Positions 12,628 through 25,375 of a stretch of DNA of 64,000 nt are shown piece after piece; within the stretch, counting starts at the first letter, position 1, and each line of letters begins with the position of its first letter. The notes under the pieces were generated by a model, which worked only from the letters and a program-made list of their open reading frames with translations, was not told the DNA's origin and ran no database searches. Source of the stretch: Burhinus oedicnemus (taxonomy: Eukaryota > Chordata > Aves > Charadriiformes > Burhinidae); the NCBI GenBank assembly GCA_008921705.1, contig VFFE01009170.1, forward strand, positions 1,530,703 to 1,594,702. Direction: 5' to 3'. A program made the position numbers and the translations under genes.

Positions 12628-13270
12628 TTAGAGCGCTAGAAAACTGCAGTGAAGTGGGAGGAACGAGGAAGAGCTGTGACAACGCTGCAACAGGTAACTT
12701 TCAGTATTGGCTCCCTCGAGTCGTGAGATTTTATATGGCCTCAGACTTCCACCTCCTTTTTCCCATGAAATTAGAGAGGCGTGTAAAACCCGAACATATG
12801 TCATGAACATCTCATTAAAAAAGCACTCTGGTTTCTCATAAAGCAGTGCTAGCACTGTTGCTGTGGATTTTGCTTGTAAAAATTGAGTATGTTCATCTGC
12901 AAAGGAGTTAGAAGGGTCAGCTCCAAGGAAACAACCTGAAGTATGGTTTCCAAACCATGCTGTAGCTTTCCGGCATGCCCTCGCAAGCTTAATCCCTTCA
13001 TTCACAGCCCAAGACCAGGGGTTAAAGCAACAAGTTCTTAAATGGCTCAGTGGAAGGAGCAAAAGGCAAGCAGTGGCCTGAGCTACTCTTAAGGGTAGCC
13101 AGCCACCCTACTTCATGCTCTGTTTCCACTGAACCCTGGTACAGAGGGCCCTGGATCACCTCCATGAAGTGATGTTTCACACCATGGCGTGGTTGCACTT
13201 TGTCTAGCTGTTCCTCCAGCTGAGGCTGTACAGCAGGTGGAGAGCAGCTATGCAATCCACTGAATCTCAT
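12628..13270 (-). pseudogene. Frame-broken coding relic, unrecognised family
   Basis: Two overlapping minus-strand frames look like one protein interrupted by a frameshift. The first (13270-13022) contains QPQLEEQLDKVQPRHGVKHH and EHEVGWLATLK. The second (13062-12628) contains NEGIKLARACRKATAWFGNH, SFADEHTQFLQAKSTAT and NEMFMTYVRVLHASL. Both have strong purine-N-pyrimidine codon periodicity and a balanced residue mix, unlike chance frames in this AT-rich DNA. They overlap at 13022-13062, where a one-base change would join them. No start, splice sites or poly(A) tail frame it convincingly. It could be a decayed transposase or other transposable-element protein, a retroposed pseudogene, or a remnant of a lost gene; I do not recognise the family. 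Confidence 0.4.
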
Positions 13271-16200
13271 TTCACAATACAGAAAAGTGCTCAGACTTCA
13301 GACTCTCACAGTTGCAAGAGTGACTAGCCCATGTACCTTCTGAAGGTTGTAACAACACAAAACTAAAAGTATCTAAGAGCTTTCAAGACTAGATTCCCTG
13401 TATGCCTGCTCAGCTGTGAGCAGGTTAGAAAGCGGTTGGCTTTTCTTCAGCTACAAATTACTTTATTCCCTCACACAGCTCAATATGAAATTGAAAATTC
13501 TAATTTCAGCAGCCACCCCATGACCTTAGCCCAAACCTACGGTTTGTAGAATTTTGGGGTGGGGCTGGTTTTTTTTTTTTGTTGGGTGGGAGGGGTGTTG
13601 TTATTTATTCTTAAAGCATAGTTGACTAAATCAATGTTTCATTAATGAAACAGGTCAGAATCTTGGTCAGGCAGGTAATTTGTTGTCTCAGAATACGCTT
13701 AAGTGGAAAGGTGAAATATGCTTTAAAAACAGAAAACCTTGCAAATTCCTTTAAAGTAGTAACGCTACCAGCAGTGTCACTTATCTTCCTGTTACTATAT
13801 TATTTTTTTTTCTTAACAGAAGTGTCAGGTCACTGTGCATACAAAGAAAGCAAACTAACAATTGTGTGTAGGTGCGTACACATGATTTTGCATATAGAAA
13901 TGCAACCAACCAGTAGCATTCAAAGAAGCCCCAATTAACTGCAGGACTTTATTCTGTTTTTCCATTTCTATCCTTATGTTTTCTTATTGTGAATAACTAT
14001 AGACTGTAAAATTAGAGAAGGAAAGAATACATAAAGCACCTTGGGATGCTAAAGAGTTAATTAACAACATATACACAATTCATACACCAAATCACATAAG
14101 AATAAAGTGTGACTGACACAAAAACATGCTGCTGCTCCTGGTATACACCACAGAGTGTAAGAGTGAACTGAAGACAAAAATAGGGATACCAGAGGTTTGT
14201 TTTAGCTCCTGGCTTTCACACACCTAATTCAGCACACCGTAAGAATCCACCCTAGATACATGGTCAACACGCCTTTATATTTTTGATCCAAATCCTTTTG
14301 AGCTGACAACCCTTCATTTAAATACAACATAAAAATGCCAGTCCTTACATTCATCTACCATTTAAAAAAAAAAAGCTACACAATATAACAGGTGATTTTT
14401 TCACCTGTGAAAGCAGAGGGGGGCACAGTTCTGAGAAATACTAGGCCAACAAGGGAAACAGTAGCTGATCTTTTTGTCACTCTGAAAAAAATCTCTACTA
14501 CCGACTCCAAAAAGTGATGGCTGGAACCCATCCTGTTTGGCAGCAGAAGTCTGTGCAGAAATTTAGCTGTTGGAACAGTTACTCTGTGTGTATTTTTGAG
14601 ACTGAATAACCCACATTCAATATATTGACTAACTGAAACGCAGGTCCCATGTCAGTTCAACTCCCAGCCATCTTTTAGTGAGACTGGCAAAAAAAGACTA
14701 TCATCATTGAAGACTGAGTTACCCCAACTGCCTTTCCATGTTGTAGAATTCAGTCAAAATTAGTATTTTCTCATGTTTAAAAGTTCAGACTGCAAAATCG
14801 TTATACATTAATAGTAGAAAGCCTTGTTCTGTGTCTGCCTTCATCTGTCAATGAGTAATGCTTTCAGGACAATCAAACAATTCAGTGTATTCTCCTTAAA
14901 TTTACTCATACAACACTAAAAGCGTTTAAACACTGTAGTGCTGCTTAAGAGATCTTGTAGGATATTATGTCTCAAGAAGCAGATCTACAGAGAATTAAGT
15001 ATTAATGCTACCAAAGAACAACTGCAAGCTGGCTTTTTTTTTTTTTTAAATAAATTTTTTCAGCAAGTCACATGGTAGCTTCCCAGTAAGGAAACTGCAT
15101 TTCAAGATGTTTACTGTACTTCCGTGTTTTCTTTGCCTTTTATTATTTCTGCTGAAGACTGCCTGGCGCAAACACACACACACACAAAAAACCAACCTTA
15201 AAAAAAATGCTGTAATTAAGTATTCTGAGAACATGCTGTTTCCTTGTTCAAGGCTTGTAATTAAGTTAAATCATGCCTCATTTTCATGTCCCAGTTTTAC
15301 AGTTTGTTTTTTGTTTGGTTGAGAGTATTTTTAAACAAATAACATTTTTACCATTTAAAGATACCAGAGTCTTAAAGGCTGTGGTTTTATCTTCTAAAAT
15401 CTTAAGACACAAAGCAAGATCTTTTGTGTGGCTTTCTTTTACTGTGTACCATATTCGATTTCTTTCTGAAATGCCACAAATTTAGGAGGTTACTACAATT
15501 CTTACTTTACAATACTGCAAGTGGATATTCTTTATCAGGTAAGACAAGCTGAAGGCAAAACGATGCCTTTGGCTCCATTAGAATAAATCCAGAGTAGTTC
15601 CATTGAAGCTGCCCAAATTCTGCCGTGTTAATCCAGAAGTCTTTTGTTTCCAATTGCTTTGCAATCTCTATCATCACAACAGGCTGCTGCTATTCTCTCT
15701 TTCAAATTCATGTTCAATGAGTTCATGCAAAGGTTTTAAACAAACAGGTCCTCACAGATTTGGCTGCAGTACTTTAAGATATTACTGCCCCCACCTGTCC
15801 ACCCTGTACTATTCTTCTGCCGAAGGTTACCACCTCTAAAGCAAAACAGGACTTGCGTTCACACCAGCCCGTATCAGGGCTTGCTCTCTCTTTTGGTAAC
15901 TGTACACCACAGCAGATACCACCACCACAGACCATTTGCCAAAGATGGAAAACAACTAAAGGAATACCTACTTTGGGGAGGTTTGCATAGATGCAGCAAT
16001 ATTGATGCAGACATGTTGGATATATACTGGTGTAAAACTGGACTGGTGTTTGCATGACTGTAAATACCTTCAGACAGTACAGCACATCTGTATGAAAGCC
16101 CCACAGCTCCCCAACATAATGCCTGTCCCCCGTTTCATGACTGCCTCTGCAAAACATAGAACTGCTATGCAAAATAGTTACTCTCTGCCTAAGGGCAATA

Positions 16201-18149
16201 TGGTGCAGGGAGCCCTCCAGCTATGGATTTGTAAAGGACAGACAGAACACATTTCAGGCATTATTCTGTATTTATCTTGAATTCCATCCAAAAAGGATGT
16301 TAAAAATAAAATGAGGAAATAAATTAACATTGCTTTTAGATGAGGACACTATTAATACATCACTAGAAGAGAACGTTGTACTAGGTTATCATGAGCAAAA
16401 TACAAAATGACAATCTAAGTGGTAGGCCTAAAGTTTCTTTTATTGTTTTTGTAAAGTCTGTAGGTCATTGCAAGGGGATTTCCTCAGCAAACAAAATTAT
16501 TCAATGCTAACAATCACAAGTAATTAAAAATAAGTATGTGGAAGGGAAGCTACTGCTCCAGGCAAATGCTATATGGAGGGGGAAAAGCAAAAAATAGGTA
16601 GTAATAATTTTATAATTGCATAAGCAGAAAGGCAGGTGATACCTTGGAGCATACCCTTAAACTTCATCAGGTATGCCAGGGTAAAAGCCTGTATTCATAA
16701 CACCTTGTTTTGAGATGGGCTCAAACCACAGGATTTAGATTTCAGGTAACCACCTTCCATAGCACAGACACAAAAAGCCTAAGGATCTTAAAAGCCAGCA
16801 TGACTAGATTTCTAAAGACAAGTTCTTTAGAAGCTGTAATTCCCATAGTTTTTATTCTCTTCAATTTATAAACAATTTTGAAACAAACCTAGTCTATTGA
16901 TAAGATTACCTAACACTGACCATTGTCATTTACCCTCTGTCTCATGAGCAAAATCACTGTCTTAAGACTAGGTATGGTGCTGTCCAAGTTCCCCGTGAAC
17001 CCTCATTAAAACTTACTTAAAACATATCTAGAATCAAAACTGATTATCTGGCACTTACAGGAAATCAGTAGTGCCTATGAGGATGTTAGAAAACAGCTTG
17101 CTTAACCTTTCTCAAAGGTGTAAAACTAGACAGTCATCTGCGACCCCAATACAATGTATGACTCGTCCCTAAACGCCTAAAATTAAATCCTTCAAAATGT
17201 GAGTATCACAGGTAACAAACTGTTTCTCCCATGACAGAATTTTGAGAGGCATCACCAAGTCTTACTAATGCCATGTACTTCTCTTGGCATTTTGCCAGCT
17301 GAGTGCAGGACATACCAAACAGATTATGTTAAATATGAAACATATATCCAAACCTATTGTTTTAATGAATGTTTTCTGTGCACGTATTATGAGAATGCCA
17401 ACAAAAATTTATAGCTAATAAATTGGATGAGTTGCCAAAACAGCTGGTAGCTGCATTTCTTCTCCTAGCTCAGTCACTCCAGACAAACCACTGGGGCAAG
17501 TCAGGACCTCCGTTTCTCAAACCTTTAGTGGGGGTAATGCACGTGGCTTCAGCACTAGAACAAGCTCTGTCCATTCATTTCTGCAAAAGTGACCCTGATG
17601 CAACAGGGAATAATCAGAGTAACTTCACTGCAAACTGTGAGTACTCAAGAGATGCTTTTTTCCCCGTCCTGAAAGATTAATGATTATTTCAGCACCTACA
17701 AGAATTGCCAAAATTCTTAATCAATAAAGACCCCACTAACTTGATTCAAGCCTCACTTACGCAACAGCATAAGCCAAGCGCCTGCCCACATATGAAAAAA
17801 ATCTTCACTTGTCTAAACAATTCCAGTGCAAACCCTTTACGTAATGGAACTACATCCTCATGCAGTCCAGGATGCTACATGCCACATCGCTCCCTGCACT
17901 GGTACAAATGTCCCAGGAGTAAGAGTTACAGAAAGTGGCTCATGCACGTTCATCAAGCAGACATACTTTAATATGGGCTCTAATTTTTTTTTTTTCCAAA
18001 TGACTTAGTACATAAACAGCACTAAAAATTACGACTTTATACATACCCATCTGTTAAAAAAAAAAAAAAGCATTACGTGTTCAATTCTCACACAAAAAGA
18101 AAGGAAAGACTACTGCAGCAAAGAAAGAGAATAAGGAGTACTAGAAGGA
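13271..18149. other. Intergenic, nothing recognised
   Basis: AT-rich DNA upstream of MANBA and downstream of UBE2D3. It holds T- and A-tracts and a short CA repeat at 15172-15186. The longest frame (15774-16172, minus, 132 codons) is Cys/Gly-rich without splice or coding signals. Confidence 0.7.
15172..15186. repeat. (CA)n microsatellite
   Basis: Seven CA units followed by an A-rich stretch. Confidence 0.8.
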
Positions 18150-18411
18150 TCACAGAATATCTCAAGTTGGAAGGGATGCATAAGGATCATCACATCCAAC
18201 TCCCTGTGTCTCGCAGGACTACCTAAAACTAAACCATATGACTAAATGTGTTGTCCAGACGCTCCTTGAACTCTGACAGGCTTAGTGCTGTGACCACTTC
18301 CGCGGGGAGCCTGTTCAGTGACGAACCACCCTCTCAGTGAAGAACCTTTTCCTAATGTCCAATCTGAACTTCCCCTGACGCACCTTCATTCCATTTCCTC
18401 ATGTCCTGTTG
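18150..18411 (-). mobile_element. CR1 LINE, truncated 3' fragment, minus orientation
   Basis: The plus strand opens with tcacagaatatctcaag and ttggaagggatgcataagg. Later come ctccttgaactctgacaggc, gctgtgaccacttcc and gaagaaccttttcctaatgt. This is the reverse complement of the 3' end of avian CR1 (family members carry TTGGAAGGGAC, TTGAACTCTGTCAGGCTTGG and GAAGAACCTTTTCCTGATAT). The element therefore reads on the minus strand, with its 3' end at about 18150. Only about 260 nt survive, the usual 5' truncation, with many substitutions, so it is an old copy. It is the strongest single sign that the DNA is avian or reptilian. Confidence 0.88.
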
Positions 18412-21400
18412 TACTCTTGTACTGTCTGACAAATTTCTTGTTTTGGTACTAGTCAAAATTTTAGTATTTGGATACTTGCACTGGAAGCAGGGAAAGCAGG
18501 CAATAGTTTTATGGCTAGAAACATAGTAAAGAGCTTTAGGAACACAAAAAACCCCTTGCCCCTTCAGCTCAGTCCTTGACGAAAGAAGGGCCCCAGCCTC
18601 TTCAGGGAGTGGCTACTACTCTCATTTTGTTTACAGTTCAATTCTCAGCCCAGTAGATCCAAATTCTGGTGCTCAAATTACTGCCTATATCTTTGATAGC
18701 TGCTACAAGTGTCTTGGTTCCATGGAAGAGCTCTGTTTTCTCACCACTAGGACTGCACATAGGCACAAAGGCAACGGCAGCCTGTAAGAAATGATCTCAA
18801 AAACACAAGAGATCACTGCCTGGAATCCTCTAAGATTGTTTCAGCAAGTGCAAAGATCGTCAGCTAGTCTAAATTAGTATAGCTCTTCTGAAAAGAGAAA
18901 AGCTTACTGTAACTTCAATTAACACTTTGTATATAAATATTCAGCATGCATTTTGATGTCTATAGGATATTTCAAAAAAAATGTCACAATATTCTGAAGG
19001 TATTTAAACTTTTAATTATTAGTGAATTAAAGAGTCCAAGTTTTTGGCATTTTTTTACATACTAGCAAAATAAACAGCATTCAGCAAACAATCATTTCCA
19101 AAGGTACGGCTCTCAGTTAAAAGAGCTTCTTCACCACAGAAAGCTGTCATGACTCCAAAAGGTTATTAAGCACTTAAAAGGTTTAAGATGTAAAATCATT
19201 TTGAAAACTTATCTGTCAAATAAAAGTTCCATTATGTTGATTCTCTCAGCATCTTTTGAATACAGTTTATCAGCAGTGGTCATATTGACAAATACAGTTT
19301 TAAAGGCCTGGAACTATGCTCTGAGAAAGTTCAGTCACACCAAAAAGATACTTAGAACTATTTAAAAATAATCATTTAGGCAATTTAGTCTAATGAAGTA
19401 GTTCAATATGCCTAGCAAGTTGACAAATAACAGTTTTTCCTCAATATTCACTTTGGAGTCCTCCATACATGGTCACAGCCATGAAGGTTTACTTGAAAGA
19501 CAGAAGGGTCCAACTAAGCTTCCTTCTGCCATCTCCTGCTTTGACAGTTAACAGCGGACAGCTTACCACTCTCATGAGAAAGCCACTGCACGACTGGAAA
19601 GAGTCACTCATTGTTTAGTGAACATTTTGGTGGCAATTTGAACTTGGAGATTTTTCAAGACCTCTTCTGTTTTGTTGTGTTCTCTTAATACTGAGGATGC
19701 TGATCCGCTGTTTATCCTTCCAGCTTCCCGGCAATGACCCATAATCTTGTAACCACAAACTATGATTACTGCTACTTCCTCCTAGCACAACTCTTCTAGA
19801 AGAGCTTATCAGTTAGCTGCAGCTGGCTCAGAAGGTACAGCTGGCTGCCCTCTCCACTGTCCACACCCTAAATTATTCATGAGGTATGTGTCAGCATATG
19901 CTATATGGTAACTTCTCTTTAAAATTCAGCAAGACTAACAATATTGAGATCTTCCCCTTCAGTCTTTGTCCCACTTATCTGCGCTCTAAAGCCCTAATCC
20001 TAATATATGGCAGTTGTTTCACCTCTACTCATCTAACCTGAAAACTTAGTTTCTGAACCCATTTTTTTTTCAGCATTTTTACAAACTCTCCTCCCAACTA
20101 GAACCACTGCAGCAATTAACAGAGTAAAAAGATTCTTTTCTAAGTTACCCTTCACCGTTTCTTCATGATTTGCACCTCAAGAGGCATTAGTTGCCCTAGC
20201 AATTGCAAAAAATACTAGTTCATAATTTAGAAGCACTGAGAGTCCCCAGCTAAGTTACATGAAAGAGATTCCCCATCAGATCAGGGAAGGCAGCAAAAAG
20301 AAGCAGGGTAGGTGTATGTGCGAGAAATGGGCAAAAAGAAGTTCAGGTCTCTAAAGGGTGGACACAAACATTGCAGGGTGGCTGTGGGAAGGAAACTAAG
20401 GTTAGGAAAGCTGAATGGTCAGCTACAACCTATTTCTGTATTGGGTCTCCTACCCTGGGACTCAGAGATGTTCTAGCTTCAGTTAAGCAGCAAATGGCAA
20501 CTTCTCTGCCCCCCCCAGCATAATGCATATACGGCCAGTAAGATGCCACATCAGCCATGTTAAAAAACTGCTGTTCCAAGGAAATAGTTTTACACCCAAA
20601 AGTTTCAGGGTAACTGGTCAATGGCTTCTCCACAAGCCTGTCTTTTAATGTTTTTGTTCTGAAAAGTTGGAAAATTTTTCTACATCAGTCATATCAGTAT
20701 CAGAAAGAATATTATGTGCAAAAATATGCTTCAGGGTTACCTGCATTTTCTTAAAGCTTGAGTTTTCTCATATCATTTATGGTTAATCCAACAATGCACT
20801 TTTCTTTCCCAAATTATAAGTAAAAAGTTAATGCTATGAAAATTCACATCCTTTGCACTGAAACAGTAATTCTGAGTGTGAAGTGCACCACATACAAAGT
20901 AGGAGTGGAAAAAAGCCTAGCTAAATTACCAGCCTCCTACCTACCTCTGCTCTAATTCAATTGCTTGTGACTGTGTGATGACACCTTGAAGTGCAGCTTC
21001 CAATGAATTTGCAATGGATTTGGAATGGATTCTCAGGAAACATAAATCATTATGTAAACAAGACTTAGAGATACCCTCATGAAATACAATTCAAACTGTA
21101 AAAACATTCAGAGCAGTTAGTATAGTCAACAATAGAAACAAGAGATCATGATTCATTTACGCAAGAGTTCTACCTCTTACGCTGGTTAGACTCACTATCT
21201 GCACTTGTCCCATGGCAGCTTGTTACTAAGCCTAGAACTCATTCCCAAGCAAACCATGAACTCCCAAGCCAAAGGATTTATACTATAAAACTGAGGTCAA
21301 AGGAGGCTTACACTAGCATACATTGTATGTGCTTACCTGCATACTTTGGCTTATACATTTCAGTTAACTTCTCTTTGTTAACAAACCATGAGAAACATTG

Positions 21401-22726
21401 TCCTGCTTTATATAGCACTGCTACTTACCAGTGTAAAAATTCAATCTTCTGAGCGTGTGAAAAACCCTTTGCACCATTTATGCAAAGCTAACTGTATTAA
21501 GCACCCCAACTACACAGAAATTATTGTATCCCAAAGATTTTATAGCATTACTACTACATTTAAAAAATACCATAATAGTTTGCAAAATAAGCTTATGCAA
21601 AGCCATGTTCATTCTCTTTTGGGGGGCTTGTATTTCTACTACACGTAACAAGAGACTTGTAGAATCACACAGCGGCTTAATATGTACTAATGGCATACTG
21701 CCTTTAAAAGCTTATGTGGCAAGATTTTCTGCTCATTATAGCATCACTGAAGCAAGAAAGCCTTTGCCAAACATCATGCATCTCACTTGCACTGGTTTTA
21801 ATTGAACTGGCTAATATATTTCTATATGGTTTGTCCTCTAGCCTTTCAAAAAAATCCCAAACCTCTCAGAGGTCAGTACTGTGGGTTCTAATAGAAGTCT
21901 CCTGAAATTTTAAGGAATGAAACCCTCACTGGGCTTCACAATAAGGAGAAAAACTGAAGAAAGAGCAGAGTAGAAGAACATAAGCATACAAAAGCTGAGC
22001 AAAACACAAAAACAACAACAAAAAAAACCCAGTAAAATTTGTACTTCTAAGTTTGTCAAGGCACACATATCAATTAGACCAGATAGATATGCTTGAGGTG
22101 CAAGACTTTGACAGACTTTTCACAAACATACAGTTTGAACACCACAGTCCCAAATACTAAATTCAATTCTCCAGCCGGCACTAATCCATTCTATAAAAGG
22201 ATGTATCAGTACCATGTTCCAAAAGTTGTCTTGCTCCCCACTAAGTTTGTTACCTGAGAACTCCTACAGCTACTAAGTGATAGTTTCCTCAATGCTCTTC
22301 CAAGTACAGAGACAAAATCTAGTACCTTATGAAGAGATCTGGACCTCTTACTCCAGTAACATCCCAAACCTTGCAATAAGAAAAAGAATAAAATAATGGT
22401 TATATTTAATAGATCCTTCAATTTTTAAGATATTTCAATTAACTGCATTCACTGTCAGAGCAGGATTAATACCATGGCAAAGAATCTGTAAACCTTGTTT
22501 TAGCAAGCGTATCCTTTGCCAAAGAACTAATAGCTCCATACTGAACAGTGGTCTTTGCCAGACTGATGACACATCTTCGCTCTTTACCTTCACAAATTTG
22601 TCGGGAGGAAGGGGTTATAGACACACACTAGGCTCTGCACATAAGGTTGCAAACTGCAGTTCCTCACTTAGATGCCAAGAGGATCCAAGTTGCATGTTCA
22701 GTAAAAAGTTGTGTTCCAGAAAATTC

Positions 22727-22730
<4 letters not shown>

Positions 22731-22758
<28 letters not shown>
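22731..22758 (+). repeat. Poly-A run, 28 bases
   Basis: Uninterrupted A tract. It could be the tail of a retroposed copy on the plus strand, but I recognise no element upstream of it. Confidence 0.85.
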
Positions 22759-22759
<1 letters not shown>

Positions 22760-25296
22760 ACAAGACAGGACTCATGACTCTATGAATGTTGTTTCTTTTC
22801 AGACCCGCATCAAATACTGTCAGATAAGTAGTACTGTTGCTTACCTGGCCAGAGGCAAAAAAAATAGGCTTGATTAGAACCAAACATAGGCTTCTCTTTT
22901 CCTCAGCATAGATGACACTACCACATTCAGTGTCTATCAATGTTTTCTAAGACAAAAACATCACTAGTTAGGGAGCTCTTCAAGAACCCAGGAAACAGGT
23001 TAATTTGGGCATTCCCTCTAATGAATGATGACATCACATCTGAGAGACTAAACTCGAGTCAGAATTCCCATCCCAGATAAGTATAAAGGCATTTCCAAAT
23101 TATTCTGTCTCCATAACCCTAGTACGCCAAAGCAGCTGGAGCAAAACCAGCCACCCAGCTCTCCAGCTAGCATTTCTCCCATGGAGACAACATAGCATCA
23201 CCATCTTCTAAGCAACTGATCGTACTCTGGCCATGTTATGTCTGCGATGGCACAACACACAGGTAATACAAAGACGAATGAAGTTGAGGCAAAAGTCACA
23301 ATTACCTAGATGATTTACAAAGCCTAGCATTCTGAAGTACAGAGCTTCAGCATTTCTGCTTGAAGCTCCTGAAGGGGAACGAATCTCAACAGCAGTCATT
23401 TAAAGAGAGCTGCCTACACTCCCAGAGTCAATCAGGTACAAGCCCAGATCAAAGACCAGATCAAAGGTGTTGAAAAACAACATGTTCTGAGCAATACTGT
23501 ATGTCTCCAGATGAAGCTTCCTCCCCTCACAAACTAAAAACCTTCACTGTTTGAAGAAGATACTGAATTCTCACAAACATTTCCAAAGGACAGGCAAAAA
23601 CCACTATTTTGGGTAAACAGGGATGTTTACCAGACATCCTTAAAAAAATTCTCAAGTATTACTTTACACAGAGGTGTCCTTAAAATTCACTGTTTCATTT
23701 CTGGCACCTATCACTGTAAAGATTACGCTTGTCACCTCTTCTAACCTAACAGAGGGAGACAGCTGCTCTAGAAATAGTTACAGCAGCTACTGCTGCTCAC
23801 CTGGAAGCTACTAAACTCTTTCCTCCACAACTGATTCACATTAAACAAACCACATCACCTCACTGCAGTACAAAAAAGCTGACAACTTTGAACTACCCCT
23901 GCAGAAGACCGAGTGCTTGCTTCTAAATGACATAAGATACCAAAGTTACTGCAGCATTAACACAGGAGAATGGTTAAGTGACAGTTTATGGGCCCTGGCT
24001 AAACAATCACAAACACCGGCTTACGAACTGTTCTATACACCCCTGCAAAAGCTCATTTGTCTACACTCCGAATTGCTCTTCCTAAGGCTACATCTGAACT
24101 GCTATTCTTCAACAGGCTAACCTGGACACTTAAAATTACAGTTTGTCAGCTATCTTATTCCAGATTATTTTGAAGCTAGCTGGCTTTACAGCAGACTGCA
24201 TGAATTGACAGCAACATGTTTTAACTTCACAGAAATATGGGCAGCTGGCCTTTACCTTCTGTACCTTTTCTTTACATAGTACATTTACTCAATTTTGTTT
24301 CCTGCGTTACCAGGCGTTCTCTGCATTGGTCCTGCACTGTTGCCAATATATAAGCCTTCAGCCTTATACTGAAAATATTTTAGCCGTAATTCCAACTACC
24401 TTCTAAATATGCAACAATTGCCTACTGAGGTAAGAATCCAACAGTTCTCCAGTTTATGCCATTTTATATTTATGTTGAAGACACTGGGGTGAAACAGCAT
24501 ACCTTCAATGACTCTGAGAACTGAACAGCATAAAGCAAATTATTCCTATGAGTAGCAGTTTTTTGGTTTTCAGGCTTTAAGAATTAGTGCAGTCTGTGTT
24601 CTACTCAAATAGCCTTTACACCTTAAAATCCTTTATTGAACATGGATTATTTATCTCATCCCATTGTTCTAGTGCTAATTTGTTTCATTTAACTCTAACA
24701 GAGATGGTTGTCTAAGCTGAGTTTTCACGTATAAAACTAGACATGGACCACGGAAAGAAACCGAGTTTAGATTTTTTTTTTTGACACCTATAAACACAGC
24801 AAGGAAGCTTCAGCTTAACTGCAACTTCCAATATGCTTTTAATAGTGACTTGCAGACTGAAGATTTCTTCTGAATCTCTAGCCAGATCTGATGGACCTAT
24901 GGTATCTGCTTCAGATGATAACACCTGTAAAAAACCTATTTTTTATAACAATGAAGGATTTAAAATAAAATGGCTAGAGAGAACAGTTGGGGGGAGGCTG
25001 CAGAAAATAATAAAAAGTTATTTAGAACATTTCTGGCTGTGAATGTTTAAACCAGTAAGTTACCTGTTACTTGATGCCAATTTCTTTTTGCATAACCAAT
25101 TATCAAATCTAACAGGACTGGTATAGTATGTCTGCACCCTAGTAACTAGTTGTCTTTTAACCATTTGTCAGACTGTACTTCCATCACCCCATAGCAATCA
25201 GACCTTACTGTTGCGGTCCGCTTGAAGCCAGGCTTCTGTTTCAGAAAGAGTTAGCACCTACAATCTTTATATAAAAATTATGTACAGTGCAACTGA

Positions 25297-25375
25297 GTGG
25301 AATGTTGTTGTTGGGTTGGTTTGGGGTTTTTTGTTTGGGTTTTTTGTTTTGAGGTTGTTTTTTTTCCACACACAC
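25297..25375. repeat. G/T-rich low-complexity tract
   Basis: Repeated G(T)n units (gttgttgttgg, ggttttttgtttg). Similar A/C-rich tracts occur on the plus strand at about 33265-33350, 48075-48145 and 49047-49110. Confidence 0.6.

Noticed and set aside
15774..16172. 132-codon minus frame in intergenic DNA
   Set aside because: Cys/Gly/Tyr-rich with no coding periodicity, and no splice sites or homology recognised.
20430..20633. Minus 67-codon frame containing NMADVASYWPYMHYAG
   Set aside because: No splice sites, promoter or recognised family; treated as chance.
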